This document shows, piece after piece, positions 41,053 through 49,341 of a stretch of DNA of 64,000 bases (positions within the stretch are counted from its first letter, which is position 1; each line of letters starts with the position of its first letter). The notes below the pieces were generated by a model. The model ran no database searches. It was not told where the DNA came from and was given only the letters and a program-made list of their open reading frames with translations. The stretch spans positions 23,439 to 87,438 of the forward strand of contig NZ_BAAAUT010000033.1 of the NCBI RefSeq assembly GCF_039534085.1. The letters run 5' to 3'. Source of the stretch: Planomonospora_B alba. Its GTDB lineage: Bacteria; Actinomycetota; Actinomycetes; Streptosporangiales; Streptosporangiaceae. The translations under genes and the position numbers were made by a program.

Positions 41053-41068
41053 GTAACGTGTGCGAAAC
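41053..41068 (+). promoter_or_regulatory. GlnR-like half operator upstream of glnA2
   Basis: GTAAC (41053-41057), six bases, GAAAC (41064-41068) matches the actinobacterial GlnR a-site/b-site pair gTnAc-n6-GaAAc exactly. It lies 65 bp before the glnA2 start. A second pair further on is not recognisable. Nitrogen control of glnA2 is therefore plausible but not shown. Confidence 0.55.
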
Positions 41069-41132
41069 ACGCGGCAGGCAGACTGGGACGCGACCGGACG
41101 TGTCGCACCACGTCGGCAACGGAGGAGAAGCA

Positions 41133-42494
41133 TTGGACCGCCAGCAGGAGTTCGTTCTCCGCACTCTCGAGGAGCGCGACATCCGGTTCATCCGGCTGTG
41201 GTTCACCGACGTCCTCGGGTTCCTCAAGTCGGTGGCCATCGCCCCGGCCGAGCTCGAGGGGGCCTTCGCCGAGGGCATCGGGTTCGACGGCTCGGCGATC
41301 CAGGGCTTCGCCCGGGTCTACGAGTCGGACATGCTGGCCAAGCCCGACCCCTCGACCTTCCAGATCCTGCCCTGGCGCAGCGAGAACCCCGCCGCGGCCC
41401 GGATGTTCTGCGACATCCTCATGCCGGACGGCTCGCCCTCGCACGCCGACCCGCGCTGGGTGCTCAAGCGGACCCTGGCCAAGGCCTCCGAGATGGGCTT
41501 CAGCTTCTACACCCACCCCGAGATCGAGTTCTTCCTGCTGAAGAACCGGCCCGAGAAGGGCGAGCGCCCCGAGCCGATCGACGAGGGAGGCTACTTCGAC
41601 CACACCCCGCACAGCTCCGGCCACGACTTCCGGCGCAACGCGATCATGATGCTGGAGTCGATGGGCATCTCGGTGGAGTTCAGCCACCACGAGGGCGCCC
41701 CCGGCCAGCAGGAGATCGACCTGCGCTACGCCGACGCGCTCACCACCGCCGACAACATCATGACCTTCCGGCTGGTCATGAAGGAGGTCGCGCTGGAGCA
41801 GGGCATCTGGGCGAGCTTCATGCCCAAGCCCTTCACCGAGCACCCCGGCTCCGGCATGCACACCCACATGTCGCTGTTCGAGGGCGACCGCAACGCCTTC
41901 TACGAGCCCGGCGCCGAGTACCAGCTCTCCAAGGTCGGCCGCTCCTTCATCGCCGGGCTGCTCGCGCACGCCGCGGAGATCACCGCGGTCTGCAACCAGT
42001 GGGTCAACTCCTACAAGCGCCTGTGGGGCGGCGCCGAGGCCATCGCCGGCCAGGGCGGCGAGGCCCCCAGCTACATCTCCTGGGGCCACAACAACCGCTC
42101 CGCCCTGGTCCGGGTGCCGATGTACAAGCCGCACAAGGGCGGCTCCACCCGCATCGAGTTCCGCTCGCTGGACTCGGCCTGCAACCCCTACCTGGCCTTC
42201 GCGGTGATCCTCGCCGCCGGGCTGAAGGGCATCGAGGAGGGCTACGAGATGCCCCCGGGCGCCGAGGACGACGTCTGGGCGCTGACCACCGCCGAGCGCC
42301 GCGCGATGGGCATCGCGCCGCTGCCGCAGTCCCTGGACGAGGCCATCGCGGTCATGGAGCGCAGCGAGCTGGTCGCCGAGACCCTCGGCGAGCACGTCTT
42401 CGACTACTTCCTGCGCAACAAGCGCGCCGAGTGGAACGACTACCGCCGCCAGGTCACCGAGTTCGAGCTGGGCCGCTACCTGCCGGTGCTCTGA
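41133..42494 (+). CDS. glnA2: Type I glutamine synthetase, GlnA2 class
   Basis: 453 aa. Starts at TTG 41133 with GGAGGAG five bases upstream; the upstream-extended frame has no homology. Landmarks: GFDGSAIQGFARVYESDM, HPEIEFFLLKNRPEKGERP, GSGMHTHMSLFEGD, NQWVNSYKRLWGGAEAIAG, NNRSALVRVP and EFRSLDSACNPYLAFAVILA. The C-terminus NKRAEWNDYRRQVTEFELGR is the GlnA2 ending. The adenylylation Tyr-Glu-Leu-Pro loop of GlnA1 is absent, so GlnE should not control it. In mycobacteria GlnA2 is a dispensable paralogue, and related paralogues can act as gamma-glutamyl ligases; the real substrate here is open. A GlnR-like box precedes it. Confidence 0.9.
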   Translation: MDRQQEFVLRTLEERDIRFIRLWFTDVLGFLKSVAIAPAELEGAFAEGIGFDGSAIQGFARVYESDMLAKPDPSTFQILPWRSENPAAARMFCDILMPDGSPSHADPRWVLKRTLAKASEMGFSFYTHPEIEFFLLKNRPEKGERPEPIDEGGYFDHTPHSSGHDFRRNAIMMLESMGISVEFSHHEGAPGQQEIDLRYADALTTADNIMTFRLVMKEVALEQGIWASFMPKPFTEHPGSGMHTHMSLFEGDRNAFYEPGAEYQLSKVGRSFIAGLLAHAAEITAVCNQWVNSYKRLWGGAEAIAGQGGEAPSYISWGHNNRSALVRVPMYKPHKGGSTRIEFRSLDSACNPYLAFAVILAAGLKGIEEGYEMPPGAEDDVWALTTAERRAMGIAPLPQSLDEAIAVMERSELVAETLGEHVFDYFLRNKRAEWNDYRRQVTEFELGRYLPVL

Positions 42495-42516
42495 CCTGCT
42501 GGGAGACCTGCTGGGA
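42493..42516 (+). repeat. 12-bp tandem duplication at the glnA2 stop
   Basis: GACCTGCTGGGA occurs twice in tandem (42493-42504, 42505-42516), overlapping the TGA of glnA2. The rest of the 249-bp gap to the PPOX gene shows nothing else that I can support. Confidence 0.7.
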
Positions 42517-42743
42517 CATGGGACCGGCGGGCGCTGGCGGTGGACACCGGGACCGCGCAGGGCCATGACCCGGCTCTCCGCGACATCGCCGGTTTCGCCG
42601 CGGGAAGAGCCGATCAGGTCGCCTGATCCGGTTCCTCGGAGAAGAGGGGACGCCCCGGCCACCGCCTTCGCCGTACCCGCCGGCGGTGGGCCGGCCACGG
42701 GCGGGCGGCGGCCCGCGGCTGCGCGCTCACCGGGACCCGGCGG

Positions 42744-43166
42744 TCAGGGGGACGCCTGGCCGCTGTCCTTGAACGCGCCCCAGCCGTGCCAGCGGTCGAT
42801 CTCGACGACGGCGGTGACCCGGGAGCGGACCCGGTCGGGGTACGGCTCGCCGGTGTAGTGGCGGGAGATCCGGTCGATGTCGGCCAGGCCCTCGTCGTCG
42901 CGGAGCTCGACGGCGCGGCCGATCAGGCTCACGTGCGTGTACCAGCCGTCCCCGTCGAGGACGGTGAGGGCCACGCGGGGGTCGCGGCGCAGGTGCGCGA
43001 GCCGGACCCGGCCCTCGTCCATGTTGACCAGGACGCGGCCGTCCTCCCACAGGTACCAGGTGGCGGTGGAGACGGGCGCGCCGTCCGAGCGGAGCGTGGT
43101 GATGGTGCACGGGTTGGGCCGGGCGAGCATGGCCACGGCGTCGGCGGGCAGCGGGGGCTTGGACAC
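42744..43166 (-). CDS. PPOX-class (flavin/F420-binding) split-barrel protein
   Basis: 140 aa pyridoxamine-5-phosphate-oxidase-like fold. PNPCTITTLRSDGAPVSTAT, WYLWEDGRVLVNMDEGRVRL, HLRRDPRVALTVLDGD and HVSLIGRAVELRDDE follow the order of F420-dependent PPOX proteins in actinobacteria, and C-terminal DRWHGWGAFKDS closes the barrel. Starts GTG 43166. Such proteins reduce or bind diverse substrates; the natural one is unknown. It lies next to an MFS relic and converges with glnA2. Confidence 0.85.
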   Translation of the reverse strand: MSKPPLPADAVAMLARPNPCTITTLRSDGAPVSTATWYLWEDGRVLVNMDEGRVRLAHLRRDPRVALTVLDGDGWYTHVSLIGRAVELRDDEGLADIDRISRHYTGEPYPDRVRSRVTAVVEIDRWHGWGAFKDSGQASP

Positions 43167-43239
43167 GGTTCCTCCGGATGCGGACGGTCACGGACAAGGA
43201 CGATCTTGCCATGGGCTTCGCCCATTCCACCGGAGGCGC

Positions 43240-43411
43240 AGGGGACCGGCCGCCGCGGCGAGCACCACGGCCGTGACCACCACGGACCTGGTGGAGCCGA
43301 GATGCGCCGGGCCGTAGATCTCGGGGAGGGCGGCGCCGAGCAGGCTCAGCGAGAGCCCGTGGGCGGCCCCGAAGAGCGCGGGGAACACGAAGACGCCCCA
43401 CCGCGCGCCGC
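43240..43411 (-). pseudogene. Fragment of an MFS transporter
   Basis: A minus-strand frame reads WGVFVFPALFGAAHGLSLSL, then LGAALPEIYGPAHLGSTRSV and VVTAVVLAAAAGP. It matches the conserved mid-to-late helices of MFS transporters (the AHGLS...PEIYG..HLG..RS..V...V...A.GP pattern). About 57 codons remain; the flanks do not continue the family and no start codon with a ribosome site precedes it. I read it as the relic of a deleted transporter between the PPOX and protein kinase genes. Confidence 0.6.
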
Positions 43412-43598
43412 ACGAGGCCGCACGGCCGCCCCGGCCACCCGAGGCCGGGGCCGCTGGCCTGCGGTGGGCCTGCGGTACGGCGGATCCGGCGGGGCCCGGA
43501 GAACGGCGGAGGATCCGGAGGCGGCGGAGATCCGAACAAACCGGCGCCTCCGCGCGTCCAAGACAGCCGGACCAGGTCCACGTCATGGAGGTGCGCGG

Positions 43599-44903
43599 GT
43601 GGGACGGACGGGACTCGCTCCGGGGGATCCCGAGCGGCTGGGCGGTTACTGGCTGGCCGGGCGGCTCGGCGCGGGCGGCCAGGGGGTCGTCTACGAGGCC
43701 TACGACGAGACGGGCGCGCGGGTCGCGGTCAAGGCGCTCCACACGGACGTGGCCGCCGCCCCGGGGCTGCGGGCGCGCCTGGCCGGGGAGGTGGCCGCGG
43801 CCAGGCGGGTCGCGTCGTCCTGCACGGCCCGGTTGATCGCCGCCGACCCCGCCGCGCCGGAGCCGTACATCGTCAGCGAGTACGTCGGCGGGCCCTCCCT
43901 GCGCGAGGCCGTGGCGGCCGGCGGGACGCTGGCGGGCGACCGGCTCGTCCGGCTGGCCGTGGCGGTCGCGACCGCGCTGGCCGCCCTCCACGAGGCGGGT
44001 GTCGTCCACCGCGACCTCAAGCCGGACGACGTGCTGCTCGGGCCGGACGGCCCCCGCGTCATCGACTTCGGCGTCACCCGGACGAAGCGGACGTCGGCCG
44101 CCTTCCCCGCGCAGGCCGTCGGCTCCCCGCCGTACATGGCGCCGGAGGCGCTGACCGCGGGCCGGGTCGGCCCGGCCGCCGACGTGTTCGCCTGGGGCGC
44201 GGTGGTGCTGTTCGCCGCCACCGGGCGCAGCCCGTTCGAGGCGGGGAGCGTCGGCGAGGTCCTGCACCGGGTGCTCACCTGCGAGCCCGCGACCGACGTG
44301 CTGCCCGAGCCGCTGCGCACGCTGGCCGCGGCCGCGCTGGACAAGGACCCCGGGGCCCGGCCCTCCTCCCGCGACCTGCTGCTGGGCCTGCTCGGCCGCG
44401 CCGGGGGCGCTCCGCCCGGCGAGAGGATCGGCGCCCTGCTCGACGAGGGCGCCCGCCGGGCCGCCGGGCCGCCGGCCGCGCCGGACGCCGCCTACCGCGC
44501 GCTCGGCGAGGTGGCCGAGGAGGTCTACGCCGGGCTGGACCCGGCGGCGCGGGCCGCGGTGCCGGGGATCCTGCTGCGCGTGGTCGCGCCGGGCGGAGGC
44601 GGGGCCGGCACCGTGCGCCGGGCCGCCGCGCAGGAGTTCTCCCCGGCCGACGGCCCGCTGCTCGACGCCTTCGCCGCGGCGGGCCTGCTGGTCCGCCAGG
44701 ACGGCGGGGTACGGCTCGCCACCGCGGCCCTGCCGTGCGCCTGGCCGCGGCTGCGCGGCTGGCTGGAGGCGGAGCGGGCCCGGCGGCGCCGGCTGTTCGC
44801 CGCGGTGCTGGCGGCGCTGGCGGTGCTGACGGCCGTCGCGCTCACCGCCGGCCTCCTGGCGGGCCTCCCGCCCGCGCCCTCCCCGGCGGGGCGGCCCGGA
44901 TGA
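43599..44903 (+). CDS. Ser/Thr protein kinase with nSTAND-like tail and C-terminal membrane helix
   Basis: 434 aa. Kinase domain (15-260): GAGGQGVVYEAYD glycine loop, Lys45 in VAVKALH, HRDLKPDDVLL, DFG at 156-158, MAPEAL. The catalytic-loop Asn that binds metal is Asp (HRDLKPDD instead of HRDLKPxN), so activity may be reduced. Residues about 285-400 (YRALGEVAEEVYAGLDPAAR, GAGTVRRAAAQEFSP, LLDAFAAAGLLVRQDGG, CAWPRLRGWLEAERARRRR) match the winged-helix segment seen after nSTAND NTPase domains (the ...WPRLRGWL pattern). One helix (LFAAVLAALAVLTAVALTAG) ends it. GTG 43599 has GGAGG seven bases upstream. Substrates unknown. Confidence 0.85.
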   Translation: MGRTGLAPGDPERLGGYWLAGRLGAGGQGVVYEAYDETGARVAVKALHTDVAAAPGLRARLAGEVAAARRVASSCTARLIAADPAAPEPYIVSEYVGGPSLREAVAAGGTLAGDRLVRLAVAVATALAALHEAGVVHRDLKPDDVLLGPDGPRVIDFGVTRTKRTSAAFPAQAVGSPPYMAPEALTAGRVGPAADVFAWGAVVLFAATGRSPFEAGSVGEVLHRVLTCEPATDVLPEPLRTLAAAALDKDPGARPSSRDLLLGLLGRAGGAPPGERIGALLDEGARRAAGPPAAPDAAYRALGEVAEEVYAGLDPAARAAVPGILLRVVAPGGGGAGTVRRAAAQEFSPADGPLLDAFAAAGLLVRQDGGVRLATAALPCAWPRLRGWLEAERARRRRLFAAVLAALAVLTAVALTAGLLAGLPPAPSPAGRPG

Positions 44904-45076
44904 CCGCCCCCGGGCAGACGGCCCGGACGACCGCCCCGGCAGGGCAGGGGAGGGTCAGGGGGGGCCAGGAGATCCCCTCGGCGCGCAGCCGGCCGGTGGC
45001 GCGTGTGCTCCGGAACGGCGCGCGCGGCGTCATATCCCCGTTACCGGCGGCTCACAGCGGTGTCACGGACCCCTGA

Positions 45077-45107
45077 TTGGCTGTACGTACAACTACTCCG
45101 GTAAAAT
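45077..45107 (+). promoter_or_regulatory. Possible promoter and palindrome upstream of the hotdog gene
   Basis: TTGGCT (45077-45082) and TAAAAT (45102-45107) are separated by 19 bp, long but tolerable. The perfect palindrome TGTACGTACA (45082-45091) overlaps the spacer and could be an operator. This short stretch is markedly AT-rich. The rest of the 267-bp gap after the kinase shows nothing else. Confidence 0.35.
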
Positions 45108-45170
45108 CGGTCAATCCTATTGACGTTGGAATTCGAGACTTAATCGCCGTATGGCGACAGGAGGTGCGGC

Positions 45171-45896
45171 ATGACAATGGCTGCCGGTCTGCAGACCGCG
45201 GTGACCGTCCCGGCGCGTTTCCGCGGGCCCGAGGGCATCGCGAACGGCGGGTGGATCGCCGGCACGGTCTCCGAGGCGCTGAACGGCGCCGGACACGACT
45301 CGGCGGTCGAGGTCACGCTCCACGCCCCCACGCCGCTGGAGACCCCCCTGGACCTGCGCCAGCTCGCCAACACCGCCACGCTGACCCACGGCGAGACCCT
45401 CCTGGTGGAGGCGATCAACGTCGCCGAGCGGATCGAGGCCCCGGCGTTCGTCCCCTTCGACGAGGCCGCCCGCGCCGAGAGCGGCTTCCCGGGGATGTCC
45501 GCCCACGCCTTCCCCGAGTGCTTCGTCTGCGGCCTGCGCGCCCCCGGCGACGGCCTGCGGATCTTCCCCGGCCCGGTGGAGGGCACCGACCTGGTCGCCG
45601 CCGGCTGGCGCGTGCCGATGACGGTCGCCGACGAGGACGGCGCCGTGCCCGACGCGATCGTCTGGGCCGCGCTCGACTGCGCCACCGGCTGGGCGCACTT
45701 CGGTCCCGGCGAGTCCGCGCTGCTCGGCCGGCTGACCGCCCAGGTCCACCGCCCCGTCCACACCGGCGGCGTCTACTCCGTGGTCGCCCGCGCCACCGGC
45801 CGCGAGGGCCGCAAGCTCTTCGGCGAGAGCGCGCTCTACGAGGTGGACGGCACCCTGGTCGCCGCCGCCAAGGCCACCTGGATCACGCGGGCCTGA
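45171..45896 (+). CDS. Hotdog-fold thioesterase-like protein
   Basis: 241 aa, soluble. The N-terminal part (ANGGWIAGTVSEALNGAG, EVTLHAPTPLETPLDLRQLA) and C-terminal part (VWAALDCATGWAHFGPG, VYSVVARATGREGRKLFGES, SALYEVDGTLVAAAKATWI) each resemble hotdog halves; FPECFVCG...PGDGLRIFPGPV joins them. It resembles PaaI-like acyl-CoA thioesterases but lacks a clear HGG catalytic motif. ATG 45171 follows AGGAGG. Function unproven; could be a hydratase/thioesterase on CoA esters. A 19-bp hairpin follows its stop. Confidence 0.75.
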   Translation: MTMAAGLQTAVTVPARFRGPEGIANGGWIAGTVSEALNGAGHDSAVEVTLHAPTPLETPLDLRQLANTATLTHGETLLVEAINVAERIEAPAFVPFDEAARAESGFPGMSAHAFPECFVCGLRAPGDGLRIFPGPVEGTDLVAAGWRVPMTVADEDGAVPDAIVWAALDCATGWAHFGPGESALLGRLTAQVHRPVHTGGVYSVVARATGREGRKLFGESALYEVDGTLVAAAKATWITRA

Positions 45897-45908
45897 GCCT
45901 CCGGCCTG

Positions 45909-45955
45909 CGGGGCGCGCCCGGGACCCCGCCGCCGCGGGTCCCGGGCGCGCCCCG
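45909..45955. terminator. Perfect 19-bp GC hairpin after the hotdog gene
   Basis: Arms 45909-45927 and 45937-45955 are exact reverse complements (CGGGGCGCGCCCGGGACCC with its complement) around a nine-base CGC-repeat loop. It starts 12 bp after the stop codon and insulates glnE from upstream transcription. No T-run. Confidence 0.8.
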
Positions 45956-46144
45956 TCCGCCTTCCCGGGCCCTCCCGCCGTTTCTGATCGGATGACGACG
46001 CGGCGGAACCGCTGACGACTCCGCGGGATGCGCGCTCCTGCCCCGTACGCCGGCGCTCCGACGGCGTGGCGTGCGCGGTCCGCTCCCGTGGTGGAGGATG
46101 GGGAGGCGTCAGCTGTGCTTGTGACCGGAGACGAGGAAGGGGCG

Positions 46145-49144
46145 GTGGACACCGTGCCCCGGATCCAGACGACCGCCGGGCGGCTGGCCCGGCTCGGCTT
46201 CGTCGACGGGGCCAGGGCCGAGCGCCTCCTCGGCGAGCTGGGGCCCGAGGCGGCCGGCGACCTCGGCCTGCTCGACGCGCTCGTCGCCACCGCCGACCCC
46301 GACCTGGCGCTGACCTCGCTCAACCGGCTGGCCGAGCGTGACCCGGGCGTCCTCGGGGCGCTCCGGCAGGACGCCGGCCTGCGGGCAGGGCTGCTCGGCG
46401 TCTTCGGGGTCAGCGCCGCGCTGGGGGAGCACGTCGTCCGGCACCCGGAGCACTGGCGGCTGCTCACCGGCGGGGACGCCGCGGCGCGGCCCTCCGCGGA
46501 GCGCCTCCGCGCCGAGCTGCTGCGGGCCGTCGGCGCCGAGCCCGACGACCCGGAACCGCGCGCGGCGGGCGCGGACACCGCCGTCCTGTCCGCGCTGCGC
46601 GTGGCCTACCGCGGCCGCCTGCTCCACCTGGCGGCGCGCGACCTCACCGGCGGGGCCGCGCTCGCCGAGGTCACCGCGGAGCTGTCCGACCTGGCCGGGG
46701 CCGCGCTGGAGGCCGGGCTCGCCGTGGCCCGCGCCGCGCACCCCGAGTGCGACCCGGTACGGCTGGCCGTCATCGGCATGGGCAAGTGCGGCGCCCGCGA
46801 GCTCAACTACATCAGCGACGTCGACGTGGTCTTCGTCGCCGAGCCCCGGGAGCGGGACGGCGCCACCGCCGACGAGAACGAGGCCGTCCGGCTCGCCACC
46901 CGCCTGGCCCAGGCGATGATGCGCGCCTGCTCGGCCACCACCCCCGAGGGCGCGCTCTGGGAGGTGGACGCGGCGCTGCGCCCGGAGGGCAAGGCCGGGC
47001 CGCTGGTGCGGACCCTCGCCAGCCACCGGGCCTACTACCGGCGCTGGGCCAAGACCTGGGAGTTCCAGGCGCTGCTGAAGGCCCGGCCGGTCGCGGGCGA
47101 CGCCGAGCTCGGCGGCCGCTACGTCGACGCGATGAACGAGATGGTCTGGCAGGCCTCCGCCCGCGAGGGGTTCGTCGAGGACGTGCAGGCGATGCGCCGC
47201 CGGGTGGAGGCCCACGTCCGGGTGGAGGAGGCCGAGCGGCAGATCAAGCTGGGTCCCGGCGGCCTGCGCGACATCGAGTTCGCCGTCCAGCTCCTCCAGC
47301 TGGTGCACGGCCGGTCCGACCCGCTGCTGCGCCGCCGCGCCACCCTGCCCGCGCTCGCCGCCCTGTCCCGCGGCGGCTACGTCGGGCGGGACGACGCCAA
47401 GGCGCTCGCCGAGGCCTACACGTTCCTGCGCAGGGTCGAGCACCTGCTCCAGCTCCACCGGCTCCGCCGTACGCATGTGGTGCCCGACTCCGAAGGCGAC
47501 CTGAGGCGGCTCGGGCGCGCGCTCGGCATGACGGTCGACCCGGTGGGGGCGTTCACCACCCGGTGGCGGCAGCACGCCAACCAGGCCCGCCGCCTGCACG
47601 AGAAGCTGTTCTACCGGCCGCTGCTGGTGGCGGTGGCCCGGCTGCCCGAGACGGAGGCGCGGCTGTCCGCCGCCGCCGCGCAGGCGCGGCTGGAGGCGCT
47701 CGGCTACACCGACCCCGCCGGGGCGCTGCGCCACATCGGCGCGCTGACCAGCGGAGTCTCCCGCAGGGCGGCGATCCAGCGCACGCTGCTGCCGGTGATG
47801 CTCGGCTGGTTCGCCGACACCCCCGACCCCGACGCGGGCCTGCTCGGCTTCCGCCAGGTCTCCGACCGGCTGGGCACCACCCCGTGGTACCTGCGGCTGC
47901 TGCGTGACGAGACGGTGGTGGCCGAGCGGCTGGCGCGGATCCTGGGCACCAGCAGATACGTGACCGGACTGCTGCTGCACGCCCCCGAGGCCGTCGCGAT
48001 GCTCGGCTCCGACACCGGGCTGGACCCCCGGCCCGCGCAGGCGCTGCTGGCGGAGGCGCGGGCCGCCGTCGGCCGCTACCCCGGTGAGGCGGAGACCGCC
48101 GTCGCCGCGGTGCGCGCCCTGCGGCGCCGGGAGCTGTTCCGCACGGCGGTGGCCGACCTGGAGGGGCGTATCGGCGTCGAGCAGGTCGGGCAGGCGCTGT
48201 CGGCGCTCAACGACGTGACGGTCCAGGCGGCGCTGGACGCCGCGATCGGCAAGGTCGAGGCGGAACGGCGGGCCCCGCTGGGCACCAGGTTCGCGGTGAT
48301 CGCGATGGGCCGCCTCGGCGGGTGCGAGTGCTCCTACGGCAGCGACGCCGACGTGATGTTCGTCCACGACCCGCTGCCGGGCACGGCGGAGAAGGACGCC
48401 ACGGACGCCGCGTACGCGGTGGCCAACGAGCTGCGGCGGCTGCCGGCGCTGCCCGCCCCCGATCCGCCGCTGCTCGTCGACCCCGACCTGCGCCCGGAGG
48501 GCAAGGCCGGGCCGCTGGTCCGCACCCTCGCCTCCTACGCCGCCTACTACGGCCGCTGGGCGTCGCCCTGGGAGGCCCAGGCGCTGCTGCGCGCCCGCCG
48601 CTGCGCCGGGGACGCGGCACTGGGGGAGGAGTTCCTGGCGCTGGCCGACCCGCTCCGCTACCCGGCCGGCGGCGTGCCCGACGCCGCCGTGCTGGAGATC
48701 CGCAGGCTGAAGGCGCGGATGGAGGCCGAGCGGCTGCCGCGCGGCGCCGATCCCGCCCTGCACACCAAGCTCGGCCGGGGCGGGCTGTCGGACGTGGAGT
48801 GGACGGCCCAGCTCCTCCAGCTCCGGCACGCCGGCGACCTGCCGTCGCTGCGGACCACCCGGACCCTGGCGGCGCTGCGCGCGGCGGTCGCCGAGGGCCT
48901 GCTGACCGCGGAGGACGAGGCCGAGCTCGCCGAGGCGTGGTGCTTCGCCTCCCGCATCCGGGACGCGATCGTCCTGGTCCGGGGCCGGGCCGCCGACTCC
49001 ATCCCGGCGGACGTGCGTGAGCGCGTGCTGCTGTCGCGGGCGCTCGGTTACCCGCCGGAGGCCAGTGAGGACTTCGTGGACGACTACCGGCGGGTCACCC
49101 GGCGGGCCCGGCGGGTGGTGGAGCGCGTCTTCTACGGAAGCTGA
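46145..49144 (+). CDS. glnE: Glutamine synthetase adenylyltransferase / adenylyl-removing enzyme
   Basis: 999 aa, the family length. Two nucleotidyltransferase domains: deadenylylase (VIGMGKCGARELNYISDVDV) and adenylylase (VIAMGRLGGCECSYGSDADV), each followed by a PII-uridylyl-transferase-like helical domain (KLGPGGLRDIEFAVQLLQL and KLGRGGLSDVEWTAQLLQL). It attaches AMP to the Tyr in GlnA1 when nitrogen is plentiful and removes it when scarce. Start GTG 46145 has GAGGAAGG six bases upstream; GTG 46115 is an alternative. Starting further upstream, as far as 46028, is too long. It lies between glnA2 and glnA1, the normal actinobacterial neighbourhood, though here separated from both by accessory genes. 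Confidence 0.96.
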   Translation: MDTVPRIQTTAGRLARLGFVDGARAERLLGELGPEAAGDLGLLDALVATADPDLALTSLNRLAERDPGVLGALRQDAGLRAGLLGVFGVSAALGEHVVRHPEHWRLLTGGDAAARPSAERLRAELLRAVGAEPDDPEPRAAGADTAVLSALRVAYRGRLLHLAARDLTGGAALAEVTAELSDLAGAALEAGLAVARAAHPECDPVRLAVIGMGKCGARELNYISDVDVVFVAEPRERDGATADENEAVRLATRLAQAMMRACSATTPEGALWEVDAALRPEGKAGPLVRTLASHRAYYRRWAKTWEFQALLKARPVAGDAELGGRYVDAMNEMVWQASAREGFVEDVQAMRRRVEAHVRVEEAERQIKLGPGGLRDIEFAVQLLQLVHGRSDPLLRRRATLPALAALSRGGYVGRDDAKALAEAYTFLRRVEHLLQLHRLRRTHVVPDSEGDLRRLGRALGMTVDPVGAFTTRWRQHANQARRLHEKLFYRPLLVAVARLPETEARLSAAAAQARLEALGYTDPAGALRHIGALTSGVSRRAAIQRTLLPVMLGWFADTPDPDAGLLGFRQVSDRLGTTPWYLRLLRDETVVAERLARILGTSRYVTGLLLHAPEAVAMLGSDTGLDPRPAQALLAEARAAVGRYPGEAETAVAAVRALRRRELFRTAVADLEGRIGVEQVGQALSALNDVTVQAALDAAIGKVEAERRAPLGTRFAVIAMGRLGGCECSYGSDADVMFVHDPLPGTAEKDATDAAYAVANELRRLPALPAPDPPLLVDPDLRPEGKAGPLVRTLASYAAYYGRWASPWEAQALLRARRCAGDAALGEEFLALADPLRYPAGGVPDAAVLEIRRLKARMEAERLPRGADPALHTKLGRGGLSDVEWTAQLLQLRHAGDLPSLRTTRTLAALRAAVAEGLLTAEDEAELAEAWCFASRIRDAIVLVRGRAADSIPADVRERVLLSRALGYPPEASEDFVDDYRRVTRRARRVVERVFYGS

Positions 49145-49341
49145 CCTCTCGCGGGGGGCCGCGGGAGCCGGCTCCCCGGGGAAAACCGGCGATCTCCTTG
49201 TGCCGGCCGTACCCGGCGTGTAGAACGGTGCGGGCCGCGCTCCGCGCGCCGGGCGGCCCGCTTCCCCCGTGACCGGCGCGGACCGCCCGCCCCGCGTCCG
49301 GCGGCCCGGTCCCCCACGTCGAAGGCTGCTGGTGATCTGTC

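Noticed and set aside
45077..46015. Longer plus-strand frame over the hotdog gene
   Set aside because: Different reading frame, Arg-rich, no family; the hotdog gene has AGGAGG and homology.
46109..48829. 906-codon minus-strand frame opposite glnE
   Set aside because: Composition typical of an antisense shadow (Gly/Gln/Arg/His-rich); glnE on the other strand is certain.
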